From contig CALXKE010000005.1 of the NCBI GenBank assembly GCA_944388805.1, forward strand, positions 24,076 to 88,075: 64,000 nt of DNA. Direction: 5' to 3'. Origin of the DNA: an uncultured Clostridia bacterium (GTDB lineage Bacteria > Bacillota > Clostridia > TANB77 > CAG-508). Shown piece by piece: positions 17,058 through 26,537 of the stretch. The notes under the pieces were generated by a model. That model did not search any database. It was not told the DNA's origin and was given only the letters and a program-made list of their open reading frames with translations. Made by a program: the position numbers and the translations under genes. Every line of letters begins with the position of its first letter. Within the stretch, counting starts at the first letter, position 1.

Positions 17058-20000
17058 TTACGCATCAATTTTTTGTGAATGCTCGATTTTTTCAGCAGAG
17101 TTTGTTTGTGGTGCTGGTTCATTTTCTTTCGCGATTGCTGCTTTTCTAGCTTGTTTTGTTTTCAAATTATCTTTTGCAACAGTCATTAATAATTTAATTC
17201 TGTTTGCTTGGTTTGTCTCACTAGCACCAGGGTCATAATCTACTGGAGAAATATTGGCATCTGGATATTTTTCTCTAATCGTTTTGATAACACCTTTACC
17301 AACAACATGATTTGGTAAACAAGCAAATGGTTGTACACAGATAATATTTGGAATATCATGTTCAATATATTCAATCATTTCAGCTGTTAAGAACCAACCT
17401 TCACCAGTTTGATTTCCGATAGATAATACATCTTTTACTTTATCTTCTAGGTGCCAAATATCACAAGGTGGTAAATAACCTTTTTTAGAATTTGCTAAAG
17501 CGATTTTCATATCTTTTTCTAATATATCAATTAATTTGATGGCAGCCTTCATTATTTTTGAAGAAGTTTTATTAGTGTTTAATAAACTATTGAAAGTAAT
17601 TTTATGTGTAGCCATAAATTTAACAAATCCCATAAAGTCAGGTAAAATAACTTCAGCACCTTCTTTTTCTAGTAAATCGGCAACATGATTATTTCCAAAT
17701 GGATGATATTTGATAAGAACTTCTCCAACAATACCAACCCTAGGTTTTTCAATAGATGTGTCTAATTCGATTTTTTCAAAGTCATTGACAATATCATAAA
17801 TACTTTGTTTAAATTCTTTGGTTGTTGATTTTTGAAGCAATTTTTTGCATTTTTCCATCCACTCATCAAATAATTTTTGTGTTTCACCTTTATTTTTTTC
17901 ATAAGCTCTGTTTTTGGTTAACATTTTTTGTAATAAGTCACCATATAAAATTGTTTTTAATAAACGTTCAATTAATGGTACTGTTATTTTAAATCCTGGC
18001 ATTTTTTCCATACCAACAATATTAAATGAAATAACTGGTATATTTTCAAATCCTGCATCTTTAAGAGCTTTTCTAATAAATCCTATATAATTAGTTGCTC
18101 TACATCCTCCACCTGTTTGTGACATAATTAGAGCTGTTCTGTTTAAGTCATATTTACCAGATTGAAGAGCTTCAATCATTTGTCCAGTTACTAATATAGA
18201 TGGATAACAAGCATCATTATTAACATATTTTAATCCAGTTTCTACTGTTTTTTGTGTGCATTCCCTTAATAGTTCCACTTTATATCCACTAGATTGTACG
18301 GCAGCTTCTAATAATTCAAAATGAATAGGTGCCATTTGTGGTACTAAAATGGTATAATCTTTTCTCATATCTTTTGTAAAGATTTTTTTATGTTGCTCAT
18401 AATCACCAGTAGCATGATGTTCTCTTTTTTCTTTTTCACGTTTATTCATACTAGCAAGTAATGAACGTATACGAATTCTAACAGCTCCTAAGTTATTAAC
18501 TTCATCAATTTTAATTAATGTATACATTTTATCATAACTAGATAAGATTTCTTCTACTTGGTCTGTTGTAACCGCATCAACACCACATCCAAAAGAATTT
18601 AATTGAACTAATTCTAAACAGTCATGTTTTCCAACAAAATCTGCTGCTGCATAAAGTCTTGCATGGAATACCCATTGGTCAACAACACGAATTGGTCTTT
18701 TTACTTCTGTTTGATTTGAAATACTGTCTTCTGTTAAAACACATAATCCTAATGAAGTGATTAATGTATCAATACCATGATTGATTTCTGGGTCAACATG
18801 ATATGGACGACCAGCTAAAACAATACCTTTCAAATGATTTTCTTCTATGTATTTTACCGTTTCAGCACCTTTTCTACGGATATCTTCTTTACATTTTTGA
18901 TATTCTGCTTCTGCTTTATCGGCTGCTTCATTTAGTTCTTCTTTGGTAAAGTGATATTGTTTAAATTCATCTAATTCTAACATTTTCTTTACTAAGTTTT
19001 TCTTATCAAAAGGTAAGAATGGATTTAAGAATTTTACGGTAGGATCTTTTAATCCTTCTACATTATTTTTTAATACCTCAGAATAAGAAATAACAATAGG
19101 GCAGTTATAATGGTTATCTGCTTTTTCATATTCTTTTCTAGAATATGGCATACAAGGATAAAAGATGGTTTTGATTCCTTGCTCTAATAAACTTTCGATA
19201 TGTCCATGTGAAAGTTTTGCAGGATAACATACTGATTCTGAAGGCATAGATTCCATACCTTTTTCATAGGTCTTTCTGGTACTCTTTTCAGAAATAATAA
19301 CTCTAAATCCTAAACTTGTAAGGAAAGTAAACCAGAAAGGATAATCCTCATACATATTTAAAACTCTAGGAATTCCAATGGTTCCTCTGGTTGCATATTG
19401 TTCTTCTAATGGTGTATAATCAAAAATTCTTTCATATTTGTATTGTACTAAGTTTGGTAAATTTTTAGATTTTGTAACAACACCTGCACCTTTTTCACAA
19501 CGGTTACCAGTTACATGGATTTGGCCATTGCTAAATTTATTGATTGTTAATTTACAATGGTTTTCACAGTTATTACAATGTGTATGTGTGATTTTTATTT
19601 TTAAATTATCTAATTCATCTTCTTTTAAGATGGTAGATGTATATTCCATATCTAAATTAGCTTCATATTGTTCTTTTGAAAGTAAAGCCATTCCGTAAGC
19701 ACCCATTAATCCTGAGATATTTGGTCTTACAACATTTTTACCAACAATTAATTCAAAAGCTCTAAGGACTGCATCATTATAGAAAGTACCACCTTGAACA
19801 ACAATATGTTTTCCTAATGTTTCAACATCTCTAACTTTCATAACTTTTTGAATAGCATTTCTGATAACTGAATATGATAATCCACTAGAAATATCTCCAA
19901 CAGAATAGCCTTCTTTTTGTGCTTGTTTGATTTTTGAGTTCATAAATACGGTACATCTTGAACCTAAATCAACAGGTCTTCTTGATTTTAGTGCTTCTTT

Positions 20001-21404
20001 AACAAATTCAGATATTTCTAAATTCAAACTTTTTGCAAATGTTTCTATAAAAGAACCACATCCAGAAGAACAAGCTTCATTTAACATGATATTATCAATA
20101 GAACCATTTTTAATTCTAATATATTTCATATCTTGCCCACCAATATCGACAATACTGGTTACATCTGGTTCAAATGTTTTAGCAGCTGTATAATGGGCAA
20201 TTGTTTCAATTTCGTTTAAATCAACATTTAAAGCTGTTTGAATTAATTTTTCTCCATAACCTGTAACGCCACTATATCTTAAAATGGCTTTTTCAGGTAA
20301 TACTTTATATAATTTTCTCAACATATCCATAACACTTTGTAATGGATTTCCTTCATTGCTACCATATAAAGAATATAATAAATTACCATCTCTATCAATT
20401 AATACAAGTTTTGTGGTTGTAGAACCTGCATCAATTCCTAAGAAACAATCGCCTTCATAATTTTCCAATGGTTTTGAAGGAACTGTTGCTTTACTATGTC
20501 TTTCTTTAAAAGCTTCATATTCAGCTTCATCTTTAAATAAAGGATCAAGTGGTTGTGTGGTTGTATCATGAGAGTTTTTAAAATTCTCTATTTTCTTTTC
20601 CAATTCATTAGGTGTAATCACTTCTGTATTAAATGAATCCAAAGCAGCACCTTTTGCAACTAATAAATGTGCATTTTCTGGTACAATAATTTGGTCATCT
20701 GTTAAATGTAATGTTTCTATAAAACGCTTTCTTAATTCTGGTAAATAACTTAAAGGACCACCTAAAAATGCAATATTTCCTCTAATAGGTCTACCACAAG
20801 CCAATCCACTAATCGTTTGGTTAACAACTGCTTGGAAAATAGAAGCTGCAATGTCTTCTTTTGCGGCACCTTCATTAATTAAAGGTTGTATATCTGTTTT
20901 CGCAAAAACACCACAACGAGAAGCAATTGGATAAATGGTTTGATATCCTTTTGCTAATTCGTTTAAACCTGCTGTATCTGTATGTAATAAAGAAGCCATT
21001 TGGTCTAAAAACGCACCAGTACCACCAGCACAAGTACCATTCATTCTTTGTTCAATAGAATTATCAAAATAGATAATTTTGGCATCTTCTCCACCTAATT
21101 CGATAACAACATCTGTTTTTGGAAAATATTTTTCAATCACTCTTTTACAAGAAACTACTTCTTGAATAAAATCCACTCCTAAAAATTTTGCAGCAGACAT
21201 TGCTCCAGAACCAGTTAAGGCAATTGTGAAAGAAGAAGAAGGATATTTTACTAGTAATTCTTCTAAAACTTCGCAAACTGTTTTTTTAGCATCTGAAAAA
21301 TGTCTACGATAATCTGAATATATGGTATTTTTGTTATTATCCATTACGATTATCTTGACTGTTGTAGATCCAACATCAAGTCCAACATGTAAAATTTCAT
21401 TCAT
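17058..21404 (-). CDS. giant 2-hydroxyacyl-CoA dehydratase activase-like protein
   Basis: 1448 residues. Two BadF/BcrA-type ASKHA ATPase domains in tandem (GLDVGSTTVK at 8-17 with CAGGTGAF; then GIDAGSTTTK with EACSSGCGSF) are followed by a DUF2229-type region and an HgdB-like dehydratase subunit domain. In the HgdC family the cysteines of the CAGG loop bind a 4Fe-4S cluster shared between two subunits, and ATP drives one electron onto the dehydratase. This fused form is widespread in Clostridia; its substrate is unknown. ATG 21404 has AAGGAG just upstream. A longer frame to 21530 adds residues translated from a palindromic repeat and is rejected. Confidence 0.85.
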   Translation of the reverse strand: MNEILHVGLDVGSTTVKIIVMDNNKNTIYSDYRRHFSDAKKTVCEVLEELLVKYPSSSFTIALTGSGAMSAAKFLGVDFIQEVVSCKRVIEKYFPKTDVVIELGGEDAKIIYFDNSIEQRMNGTCAGGTGAFLDQMASLLHTDTAGLNELAKGYQTIYPIASRCGVFAKTDIQPLINEGAAKEDIAASIFQAVVNQTISGLACGRPIRGNIAFLGGPLSYLPELRKRFIETLHLTDDQIIVPENAHLLVAKGAALDSFNTEVITPNELEKKIENFKNSHDTTTQPLDPLFKDEAEYEAFKERHSKATVPSKPLENYEGDCFLGIDAGSTTTKLVLIDRDGNLLYSLYGSNEGNPLQSVMDMLRKLYKVLPEKAILRYSGVTGYGEKLIQTALNVDLNEIETIAHYTAAKTFEPDVTSIVDIGGQDMKYIRIKNGSIDNIMLNEACSSGCGSFIETFAKSLNLEISEFVKEALKSRRPVDLGSRCTVFMNSKIKQAQKEGYSVGDISSGLSYSVIRNAIQKVMKVRDVETLGKHIVVQGGTFYNDAVLRAFELIVGKNVVRPNISGLMGAYGMALLSKEQYEANLDMEYTSTILKEDELDNLKIKITHTHCNNCENHCKLTINKFSNGQIHVTGNRCEKGAGVVTKSKNLPNLVQYKYERIFDYTPLEEQYATRGTIGIPRVLNMYEDYPFWFTFLTSLGFRVIISEKSTRKTYEKGMESMPSESVCYPAKLSHGHIESLLEQGIKTIFYPCMPYSRKEYEKADNHYNCPIVISYSEVLKNNVEGLKDPTVKFLNPFLPFDKKNLVKKMLELDEFKQYHFTKEELNEAADKAEAEYQKCKEDIRRKGAETVKYIEENHLKGIVLAGRPYHVDPEINHGIDTLITSLGLCVLTEDSISNQTEVKRPIRVVDQWVFHARLYAAADFVGKHDCLELVQLNSFGCGVDAVTTDQVEEILSSYDKMYTLIKIDEVNNLGAVRIRIRSLLASMNKREKEKREHHATGDYEQHKKIFTKDMRKDYTILVPQMAPIHFELLEAAVQSSGYKVELLRECTQKTVETGLKYVNNDACYPSILVTGQMIEALQSGKYDLNRTALIMSQTGGGCRATNYIGFIRKALKDAGFENIPVISFNIVGMEKMPGFKITVPLIERLLKTILYGDLLQKMLTKNRAYEKNKGETQKLFDEWMEKCKKLLQKSTTKEFKQSIYDIVNDFEKIELDTSIEKPRVGIVGEVLIKYHPFGNNHVADLLEKEGAEVILPDFMGFVKFMATHKITFNSLLNTNKTSSKIMKAAIKLIDILEKDMKIALANSKKGYLPPCDIWHLEDKVKDVLSIGNQTGEGWFLTAEMIEYIEHDIPNIICVQPFACLPNHVVGKGVIKTIREKYPDANISPVDYDPGASETNQANRIKLLMTVAKDNLKTKQARKAAIAKENEPAPQTNSAEKIEHSQKIDA

Positions 21405-21500
21405 GACAAAAACTCCTTTTTTGTATATAAATTTTTCATTATTATCCACCCTAATTGTATACGGAAAAGCCACTTTTGTCAAATGGAAATTGTTGTAAAA

Positions 21501-21609
21501 GTTGCCAAAGGGGACGTGCCATTTTGGCAACTTTTCATCAGAGATGTTTTTTCTTATGAAGATTTTAAATTAAAATAAGTTGCCAAAATGGCACGTCCCC
21601 TTTGGCAAC
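21501..21609. repeat. paired palindromic element, family A, copy 1
   Basis: A 31-base unit (21501-21531) beginning GTTGCCAAAGGGGACG and its inverted copy (21579-21609) flank a 47-base centre. Each unit is itself nearly palindromic (GTTGCCAAA and TTTGGCAAC ends). The layout resembles REP/MITE-like elements mobilised in trans by Y1 tyrosine transposases; no transposase gene lies in the window. It occupies the divergent gap 21405-21707, which holds no other gene. Confidence 0.85.
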
Positions 21610-21707
21610 TTTTTTTAAGTTCTAAAAAGGACAAACAAATAATACAATAGGTAGTAAATAAAATTAATTAAAATAAATTAAAATTCAAAGAAAGGAATGA
21701 AAATAAC

Positions 21708-22253
21708 ATGAATAAAAAAATAGTGATTATTTTTACCGTTTTATTAATTATTATATTAGTAGGAGGATATTTTATTATTAATTATTTTAAAGGGCAACAA
21801 GAGGAAACAACAATAGAAGAATATACACCAGAAGAAGAAATTACTGAAGAGCAAAATAGACAAACCATTGTGAGTCTATATTTCTTAGAAAAAGAAACAA
21901 ATGAATTGGCTCCTGAAGCGAGATTAGTGGATATTAAAGAAATTATGAATACACCTTATGATAAATTGGTAAATATGTTAATAGAAGGTCCCAAAAATGA
22001 AAAATATACGAAATTAATTCCTGAAAATACAAAATTAAATCAAACATATAAAGAGAAAGATATGGTATATTTAGATTTTTCAAGTGAATTTTTAAATTTT
22101 AATAAGGAAGATCCAACTGTAAAACAAAATATCATTGATAGTTTAGTAAAAACGTTAACTCAGTTAACAGAGGTAAATTCTATTAAAATTTTAATTGATG
22201 GTGAGGAAAATGAAGAATTTAATGAGGTGTATAGTTTAAATGTAAGTGAATAA
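21708..22253 (+). CDS. GerM-domain lipoprotein-like sporulation/germination protein
   Basis: 181 residues. An N-terminal hydrophobic anchor (about 5-27) and an acidic linker are followed by a GerMN domain (about 50-175), with VSLYFLEKE at its start and VYLDFSSEFLNF in the middle. GerMN domains occur in sporulation and germination proteins and form ring-like assemblies. There is no lipobox cysteine, so it is probably held by its membrane helix. AAAGGAATG precedes the ATG. It stands alone, divergent from the activase gene. Confidence 0.8.
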   Translation: MNKKIVIIFTVLLIIILVGGYFIINYFKGQQEETTIEEYTPEEEITEEQNRQTIVSLYFLEKETNELAPEARLVDIKEIMNTPYDKLVNMLIEGPKNEKYTKLIPENTKLNQTYKEKDMVYLDFSSEFLNFNKEDPTVKQNIIDSLVKTLTQLTEVNSIKILIDGEENEEFNEVYSLNVSE

Positions 22254-22396
22254 TTAGTAAAACAATATTTACCTTCAATGAAGTAAATAAAATTAGTTTA
22301 CGAATACAAAATAAATAAAATACGTTTGGTGATGGAGAATTAATAGAATAGGTTTGTATAATATTTGAAAAAACAGGGTATATAAAATATTAAAAA

Positions 22397-22579
22397 TTAT
22401 TTTAATATTTTATATAATTTAACATATTTAATAAATCGATGAAAATGATTTAAAAAATATTCAACTTCATGTAAAGATTGAATGGTATTATCTTTACAAC
22501 ATTTAAAATTAAATTTCTTTTTAGGGGGTGGACATTTTCCGCCTCTATTTTTAATTGGTTTTATAATTCTTTTATCCAT
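22397..22579 (-). CDS. small basic protein, unknown
   Basis: 60 residues rich in Lys, with Pro and Cys (GGKCPPPKKKF, then FKCCKD) and a helical C-terminus. GAGGTGAT lies 5 bases before the ATG at 22579, which makes it a credible gene. An A/T-rich hairpin near 22384-22411 overlaps the stop and may end transcription. Three closely spaced cysteines could bind metal, but a fourth ligand is not evident. I do not recognise a family. Confidence 0.5.
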   Translation of the reverse strand: MDKRIIKPIKNRGGKCPPPKKKFNFKCCKDNTIQSLHEVEYFLNHFHRFIKYVKLYKILK

Positions 22580-22649
22580 CAAATCACCTCAAAAAATATC
22601 TATATAATTAGTATATGAAATATTTATAAAGATGTTATGAAAAGAAATA

Positions 22650-22679
22650 TTTACAAATATTATGTAAATGTGATACAAT
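22650..22679 (+). promoter_or_regulatory. promoter of the trmN6-rsmI pair
   Basis: TTTACA at 22650-22655 and TACAAT at 22674-22679, 18-base spacer, preceded by TGTGA as a partial extended -10. Confidence 0.5.
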
Positions 22680-22786
22680 GTAAAACATAAATAACTATTA
22701 TAAATCATTAAACTTTAGAAATAGGCTTAATGGTTGTAAAGGGATTTTATAGATGACAAAATATAAAATTTTAAAAGAGGAGATAT

Positions 22787-23536
22787 ATGAAAGAAAATAT
22801 AGAATTAAAAGAAAATGAAAGAATTGATGATTTAGAATATAAAGGGTTAAAAATCATTCAAAATAAAGATGGATTTTGTTTTGGAATTGATAGTATATTG
22901 CTTTCAGATTTTGCTAAAAACATAAAAAAAGGGGCAAAAGTATTAGATTTAGGAACGGGAACAGGAATTATTGCCACTTTATTATGCGGAAAAACAGAAT
23001 TGTCTGAAATTATAGGTATAGAAGTTCAAAAAGAAGTAGCGGAAATGGCAAAAAGAAGTATACAGTTAAATCATTTAGAAGATAAATTTAAAATGATACA
23101 AGATAATATACTAAATTTAAATAACTATTTTGAAAAAAATACATTTGATGTGATTGTGACAAACCCACCTTATAAAAAGAAAGAAACGGGAGTGCAAAAT
23201 GAAGACACAAGAAAATTAATTTCTAGACATGAAATAGAGGCAAATTTAGAAGATTTTATAAAGATTTCAAAAGATATGTTAAAAGATAAAGGCGAATTTT
23301 ATATTGTTTACAGACCAGAAAGATTAGTAGACTTGTTAACTTTGATGAGAAAATATAAAATAGAACCTAAGAAAATACGATTTGTATATTCGAATGTTAA
23401 TGCGGTTTCAAAATTGGTTTTAGTAAAAGGAGTAAAAAATGCAAGACCATTTTTAAAATTAGAACCCAATTTATATATTTATGATGAAAATGGAAATTAT
23501 ACAGATGAAATTTTAAGAATTTATCATAAAAAATAA
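22787..23536 (+). CDS. trmN6: TrmN6-like tRNA/rRNA adenine N6-methyltransferase
   Basis: 249 residues. Class I SAM methyltransferase with motif I DLGTGTGI (about 50-57) and the catalytic NPPY motif (about 125), which in N6-adenine methylases positions the base amino group. The N-terminal RIDDLEYKGLKIIQ and FGIDSILL segments are typical of the YfiC/YabB family, which methylates A37 of tRNA-Val in Enterobacteria. In Bacillus the same gene stands before rsmI and abrB, and that order is kept here. GAGGAG lies upstream of the ATG. Confidence 0.85.
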   Translation: MKENIELKENERIDDLEYKGLKIIQNKDGFCFGIDSILLSDFAKNIKKGAKVLDLGTGTGIIATLLCGKTELSEIIGIEVQKEVAEMAKRSIQLNHLEDKFKMIQDNILNLNNYFEKNTFDVIVTNPPYKKKETGVQNEDTRKLISRHEIEANLEDFIKISKDMLKDKGEFYIVYRPERLVDLLTLMRKYKIEPKKIRFVYSNVNAVSKLVLVKGVKNARPFLKLEPNLYIYDENGNYTDEILRIYHKK

Positions 23537-23641
23537 AGTAAAAAAATTAAAATATGTGATTTCGCATATAAGATTTAATAAAGCGATTATATAAATATTT
23601 AATAATATATAAATTACAAAAATCAGAGAAAGGGTAATTTT

Positions 23642-24487
23642 ATGAAAGAAATCAATCAAAAAGAAATAGGAACTTTATATATTGTTGCAACACCAATAGG
23701 AAATTTAGAAGATATTACATTAAGAGCAATCAAAATACTAAAGGAAGTAGATTTAATAGCAGCAGAAGATACAAGACATACCTTAAAATTATTAAATCAT
23801 CTAGAAATATCAAAACCTTTAATGAGTTATCATAGACATAATGAAGATGTAAAAACAGATATATTAATTAAAGAATTAAAACAAGGAAAACAGATAGCAC
23901 TTGTTTCTGATGCAGGAACACCGGGAATTTGTGATCCAGGAGAAGAAGTTATAAAAAAATGTATAGAAGAGGAGATTCCTATTGTACCAATTCCAGGGGC
24001 TTGTGCAATGATTAATGCATTAATCTGTTCAGGCTTAGATACCAAAGAATTTGTATTTATAGGTTTTTTACCATTAAATAAGAAAAATAGAAAAGAAAAA
24101 TTAGAAGAAATCAAAAATACAACAAAAACAATGATTCTTTATGAAGCACCACATAAATTGGAGACAACACTAAAAGATTTAAAAGAAATCATTGGAAATA
24201 GAAAAATTGTACTAGCAAGAGAATTGACAAAAATTCATGAAGAATATATAAGAGAGAATATAGATGTATTGATTGAAAAGGCGAAGGATTTAAAAGGAGA
24301 AATTGTTTTATTGATAGAAGGGGCAGAGAAAAAAGAAGAAAATAATTTATTACAATTGTCTTTACAAGAACATTACACATATTATGAAGAAAAAGGACTC
24401 AATAAAAAAGAAATTATCAAGCAAATAGCAAAAGACAGAAATGTTAGTAAAAATGAAATATATCAAAAGTTTGTTAATAAAGCTTAA
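23642..24487 (+). CDS. rsmI: 16S rRNA 2'-O-ribose C1402 methyltransferase RsmI
   Basis: 281 residues, normal family length. It begins GTLYIVATPIGNLEDIT, with AAEDTRHT and SDAGTPGICDPG, hallmarks of the tetrapyrrole-methylase fold used by RsmI, and ends with the small helical domain found in this family. The enzyme methylates the ribose of C1402 in the decoding centre of 16S rRNA. AGAAAGGG lies before the ATG. Probably cotranscribed with the methylase upstream (105-base gap). Confidence 0.95.
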   Translation: MKEINQKEIGTLYIVATPIGNLEDITLRAIKILKEVDLIAAEDTRHTLKLLNHLEISKPLMSYHRHNEDVKTDILIKELKQGKQIALVSDAGTPGICDPGEEVIKKCIEEEIPIVPIPGACAMINALICSGLDTKEFVFIGFLPLNKKNRKEKLEEIKNTTKTMILYEAPHKLETTLKDLKEIIGNRKIVLARELTKIHEEYIRENIDVLIEKAKDLKGEIVLLIEGAEKKEENNLLQLSLQEHYTYYEEKGLNKKEIIKQIAKDRNVSKNEIYQKFVNKA

Positions 24488-24581
24488 AAAAGTGATTTAA
24501 ACGGTAGAAAAATAAAAGATATAAGTAACTTACAAAGAATTAAAAGGGATTGGAAGGATAATGAAAGAAATAAGAACCTGA

Positions 24582-24612
24582 CCCGACATAGCAATCAAAG
24601 ATTGCAGTCGGG
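24582..24612 (+). other. GC-rich hairpin after rsmI
   Basis: CCCGAC (24582-24587) pairs with GTCGGG (24607-24612), and inside it GCAAT pairs with ATTGC. The element is flanked by direct copies of AGAACCT (24574 and 24620 regions) and is much richer in GC than its surroundings. It may be an RNA element or another REP-like insertion. There is no T run after it. Confidence 0.5.
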
Positions 24613-24641
24613 TACCCCAGAACCTTGTTGTCTAAGACAAT

Positions 24642-24690
24642 AAAAGCGAATCTTTTAAAATTTTTTATAATTAAAAAAGTTTCGCTTTTT
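24642..24690. terminator. terminator between rsmI and abrB
   Basis: AAAAGCGAA (24642-24650) pairs with TTCGCTTTT (24681-24689), with a secondary A/T stem inside. It sits directly after the abrB stop on the minus strand and also faces rsmI. Confidence 0.75.
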
Positions 24691-24692
24691 AG

Positions 24693-24947
24693 TTACTTAT
24701 TTGGTTTTAATTTACTTATTTTCTTTGAACAATCTTCACAAATTAATTTATCATTATAACTTATTAAATTTTCAGTACTTCCACAAAAAATACAATTAGG
24801 TTCATATTTTTTTAAAACGATAGATGAACCATCAACATATATTTCAATAGGATCTTTTTCAGCAATGTTAAATTGATTTCTGATTTCAATAGGAATAACT
24901 ACTCTTCCTAGTTCATCTACTTTTCTAACAATACCTGTTGATTTCAC
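24693..24947 (-). CDS. abrB: AbrB/SpoVT-type transition regulator with zinc ribbon
   Basis: 84 residues from a GTG start preceded by AAGGGGGGAT. The swapped-hairpin DNA-binding domain (VRKVDELGRVVIPIEIR, residues 8-24) is typical of AbrB, which represses many transition-state genes. The C-terminal part carries two CxxC pairs (CIFC and CEDC), so it probably binds zinc; this tail is common in clostridial AbrB proteins. It converges with rsmI as in Bacillus. Confidence 0.9.
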   Translation of the reverse strand: MKSTGIVRKVDELGRVVIPIEIRNQFNIAEKDPIEIYVDGSSIVLKKYEPNCIFCGSTENLISYNDKLICEDCSKKISKLKPNK

Positions 24948-25076
24948 AGCTTATCCCCCCTTAAAAAGTTAATTTACAATCCTATATACATTGTTACTAT
25001 ATCACAAATAGACAAGCAGGTCAATTAAAAAGTAATAAAAAGTTGATAATAGAATAAAATTATTTAGGTGGTAAAT

Positions 25077-25670
25077 ATGTTAAATTTAGTTTGGCCAATT
25101 TTCATAATAATATCATTTTCTTATGCAATTTTTTCGGGAAATTTACAAAATTTAAATTCTAGTATATTTGATAGTGTAGAAAGTGCTGTGAATTTAAGTA
25201 TTACGATGTTAGGAACCATGTGCTTATGGAGTGGAATTATTAATGTTGCAACAAATACGAACATAATGAAAATTATGAATAAAATGTTAAAACCAATTAT
25301 TAGATTTCTTTTTCCAGAAATAAGAGAAAATAAAAAAGCCCAAAATGAAATTTCGATGAATATGGTAGCAAATATTTTGGGATTAGGAAATGCAGCTACG
25401 CCGTTAGGATTAAAAGCCATGGAGACTTTACAAGAGGAGAATAAAAATAAGAAAGAATTAAGTAATTCAATGATTATGCTAATTGTTATAAATACGGCAT
25501 CTATTCAAATCATTCCTACAACCATTATTGCTATAAGAAGTTCTTTAGGTGCCGAAAATCCAACATCTATCATTGTACCTGTATGGATAGCAACAATTTG
25601 TGCAGCAATTGTTGGGATAACTGTAACGAAATTATTAATAAAATATTCTAATAAAAGGGAGAAGATATGA
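25077..25670 (+). CDS. spmA: spore maturation protein A
   Basis: 197 residues with several membrane helices and the nucleoside-recognition (Gate) domain core, including GLGNAATPLGLKAMETLQ near residues 99-116, the signature of SpmA. In Bacillus and Clostridium SpmA with SpmB is needed for dehydration of the spore core and heat resistance. The ATG at 25077 was chosen over a GTG at 25068 because AGGTGG lies just before it. It overlaps spmB by four bases (ATGA). Confidence 0.95.
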   Translation: MLNLVWPIFIIISFSYAIFSGNLQNLNSSIFDSVESAVNLSITMLGTMCLWSGIINVATNTNIMKIMNKMLKPIIRFLFPEIRENKKAQNEISMNMVANILGLGNAATPLGLKAMETLQEENKNKKELSNSMIMLIVINTASIQIIPTTIIAIRSSLGAENPTSIIVPVWIATICAAIVGITVTKLLIKYSNKREKI

Positions 25671-26197
25671 TAAATATTATCAACTTTTTATCGAATTTAG
25701 CAATGCCACTGATTATATTAATAATTGTGATTTATGGTGTTATAGAAAAAAAAGAAGTTTTTGATAAATTTATTGAAGGAGCAAAAGATGGAATAAAAAT
25801 TGTCATCAATATTTTTCCCACTTTAATAGGTCTTTTTTTAGCAGTAGGAACATTAAGAAGCTCAGGCGTAATTGATATAGTAATTAAAATTTTAGATCCA
25901 TTATTGAAAATTGTAAATTTTCCAACAGAAATTATGCCATTAGCACTTCTTAGGCCAATATCAGGAAGTAGTTCGATTGCTGTTGCCACAGATATTATGA
26001 AAAATTTTGGAGTAGATAGCCAAATTGGAATTATGGCTGCAGTGATTATGGGGGCAACAGAAACAACGTTGTATACTATTGCCGTATATTCTTCCAGTGT
26101 AAAAATAAAAAAGACAAGATTTGTTTTAATAGCTTCACTAACAGCAGACATTGTTGGAATTGTGACAAGTATTATAGTATGTCGTTTTTTGTCGTAA
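25667..26197 (+). CDS. spmB: spore maturation protein B
   Basis: 176 residues with Gate-domain helices; LLRPISGSSSIAVATDIM (about 94-111) and GATETTLYTIAVY (about 126-138) are diagnostic of SpmB. It acts with SpmA in the forespore membrane. The start overlaps the spmA stop, with GGGAG upstream, so the pair is translationally coupled. Confidence 0.95.
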   Translation: MINIINFLSNLAMPLIILIIVIYGVIEKKEVFDKFIEGAKDGIKIVINIFPTLIGLFLAVGTLRSSGVIDIVIKILDPLLKIVNFPTEIMPLALLRPISGSSSIAVATDIMKNFGVDSQIGIMAAVIMGATETTLYTIAVYSSSVKIKKTRFVLIASLTADIVGIVTSIIVCRFLS

Positions 26198-26205
26198 AGT
26201 TTTTC

Positions 26206-26234
26206 TTGACAAAAATTTACATATAATGTATAAT
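26206..26234 (+). promoter_or_regulatory. perfect consensus sigma-A promoter
   Basis: TTGACA at 26206-26211 and TATAAT at 26229-26234 with a 17-base spacer, the best promoter in the window. It drives only the small frame at 26270. Confidence 0.8.
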
Positions 26235-26269
26235 TATGGAAAATAAATCAATAAGGATATTCAAATCAA

Positions 26270-26377
26270 ATGTTATTAAAAATCATATTATTTATTTCAA
26301 TATTTTTTATAGTAAGAATTGTGATTGTAAAAATATTATTTTATAAAATTTTAAAATCAGAAATAAATTCAAAATAA
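26270..26377 (+). CDS. 35-residue hydrophobic peptide, unknown
   Basis: The frame begins MLLKIILFISIFFIVRIV and ends in a short polar tail; it is one predicted membrane helix. AAGGA lies about 13 bases before the ATG, a weak ribosome site. The reason to take it seriously is the perfect promoter 36 bases upstream and the absence of any other gene it could serve before rlmH, which is on the opposite strand. It could instead be a small RNA. No family recognised. Confidence 0.4.
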   Translation: MLLKIILFISIFFIVRIVIVKILFYKILKSEINSK

Positions 26378-26392
26378 TCAAGTTTTTAATTT

Positions 26393-26486
26393 TGTAGAGG
26401 AAATAACAAATCCCCCATAATTAGTATTTAAGATTTTTTGCCCCTATATTCTTTTAAATATTTTTTTCTATGTTATTTTCTCTACA
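26393..26486. repeat. long-range inverted repeat with 62-base loop
   Basis: 16-base arms (26393-26408 and 26471-26486) pair with a single wobble. The loop holds two C-rich blocks in a T-rich context. It may fold as the 3' part of the transcript started at 26241. Confidence 0.6.
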
Positions 26487-26537
26487 ATACAATATATAAT
26501 TTTTTAAATATGTTAAATATATTATTTAAAAACATAT

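Noticed and set aside
21405-21530. N-terminal extension of the activase gene and a matching one for rlmH (27018-27077), both beginning MPKWHVPFG
   Set aside because: Both extensions are translations of the same palindromic repeat, lack ribosome sites, and the conserved protein starts at 21404 and 27017.
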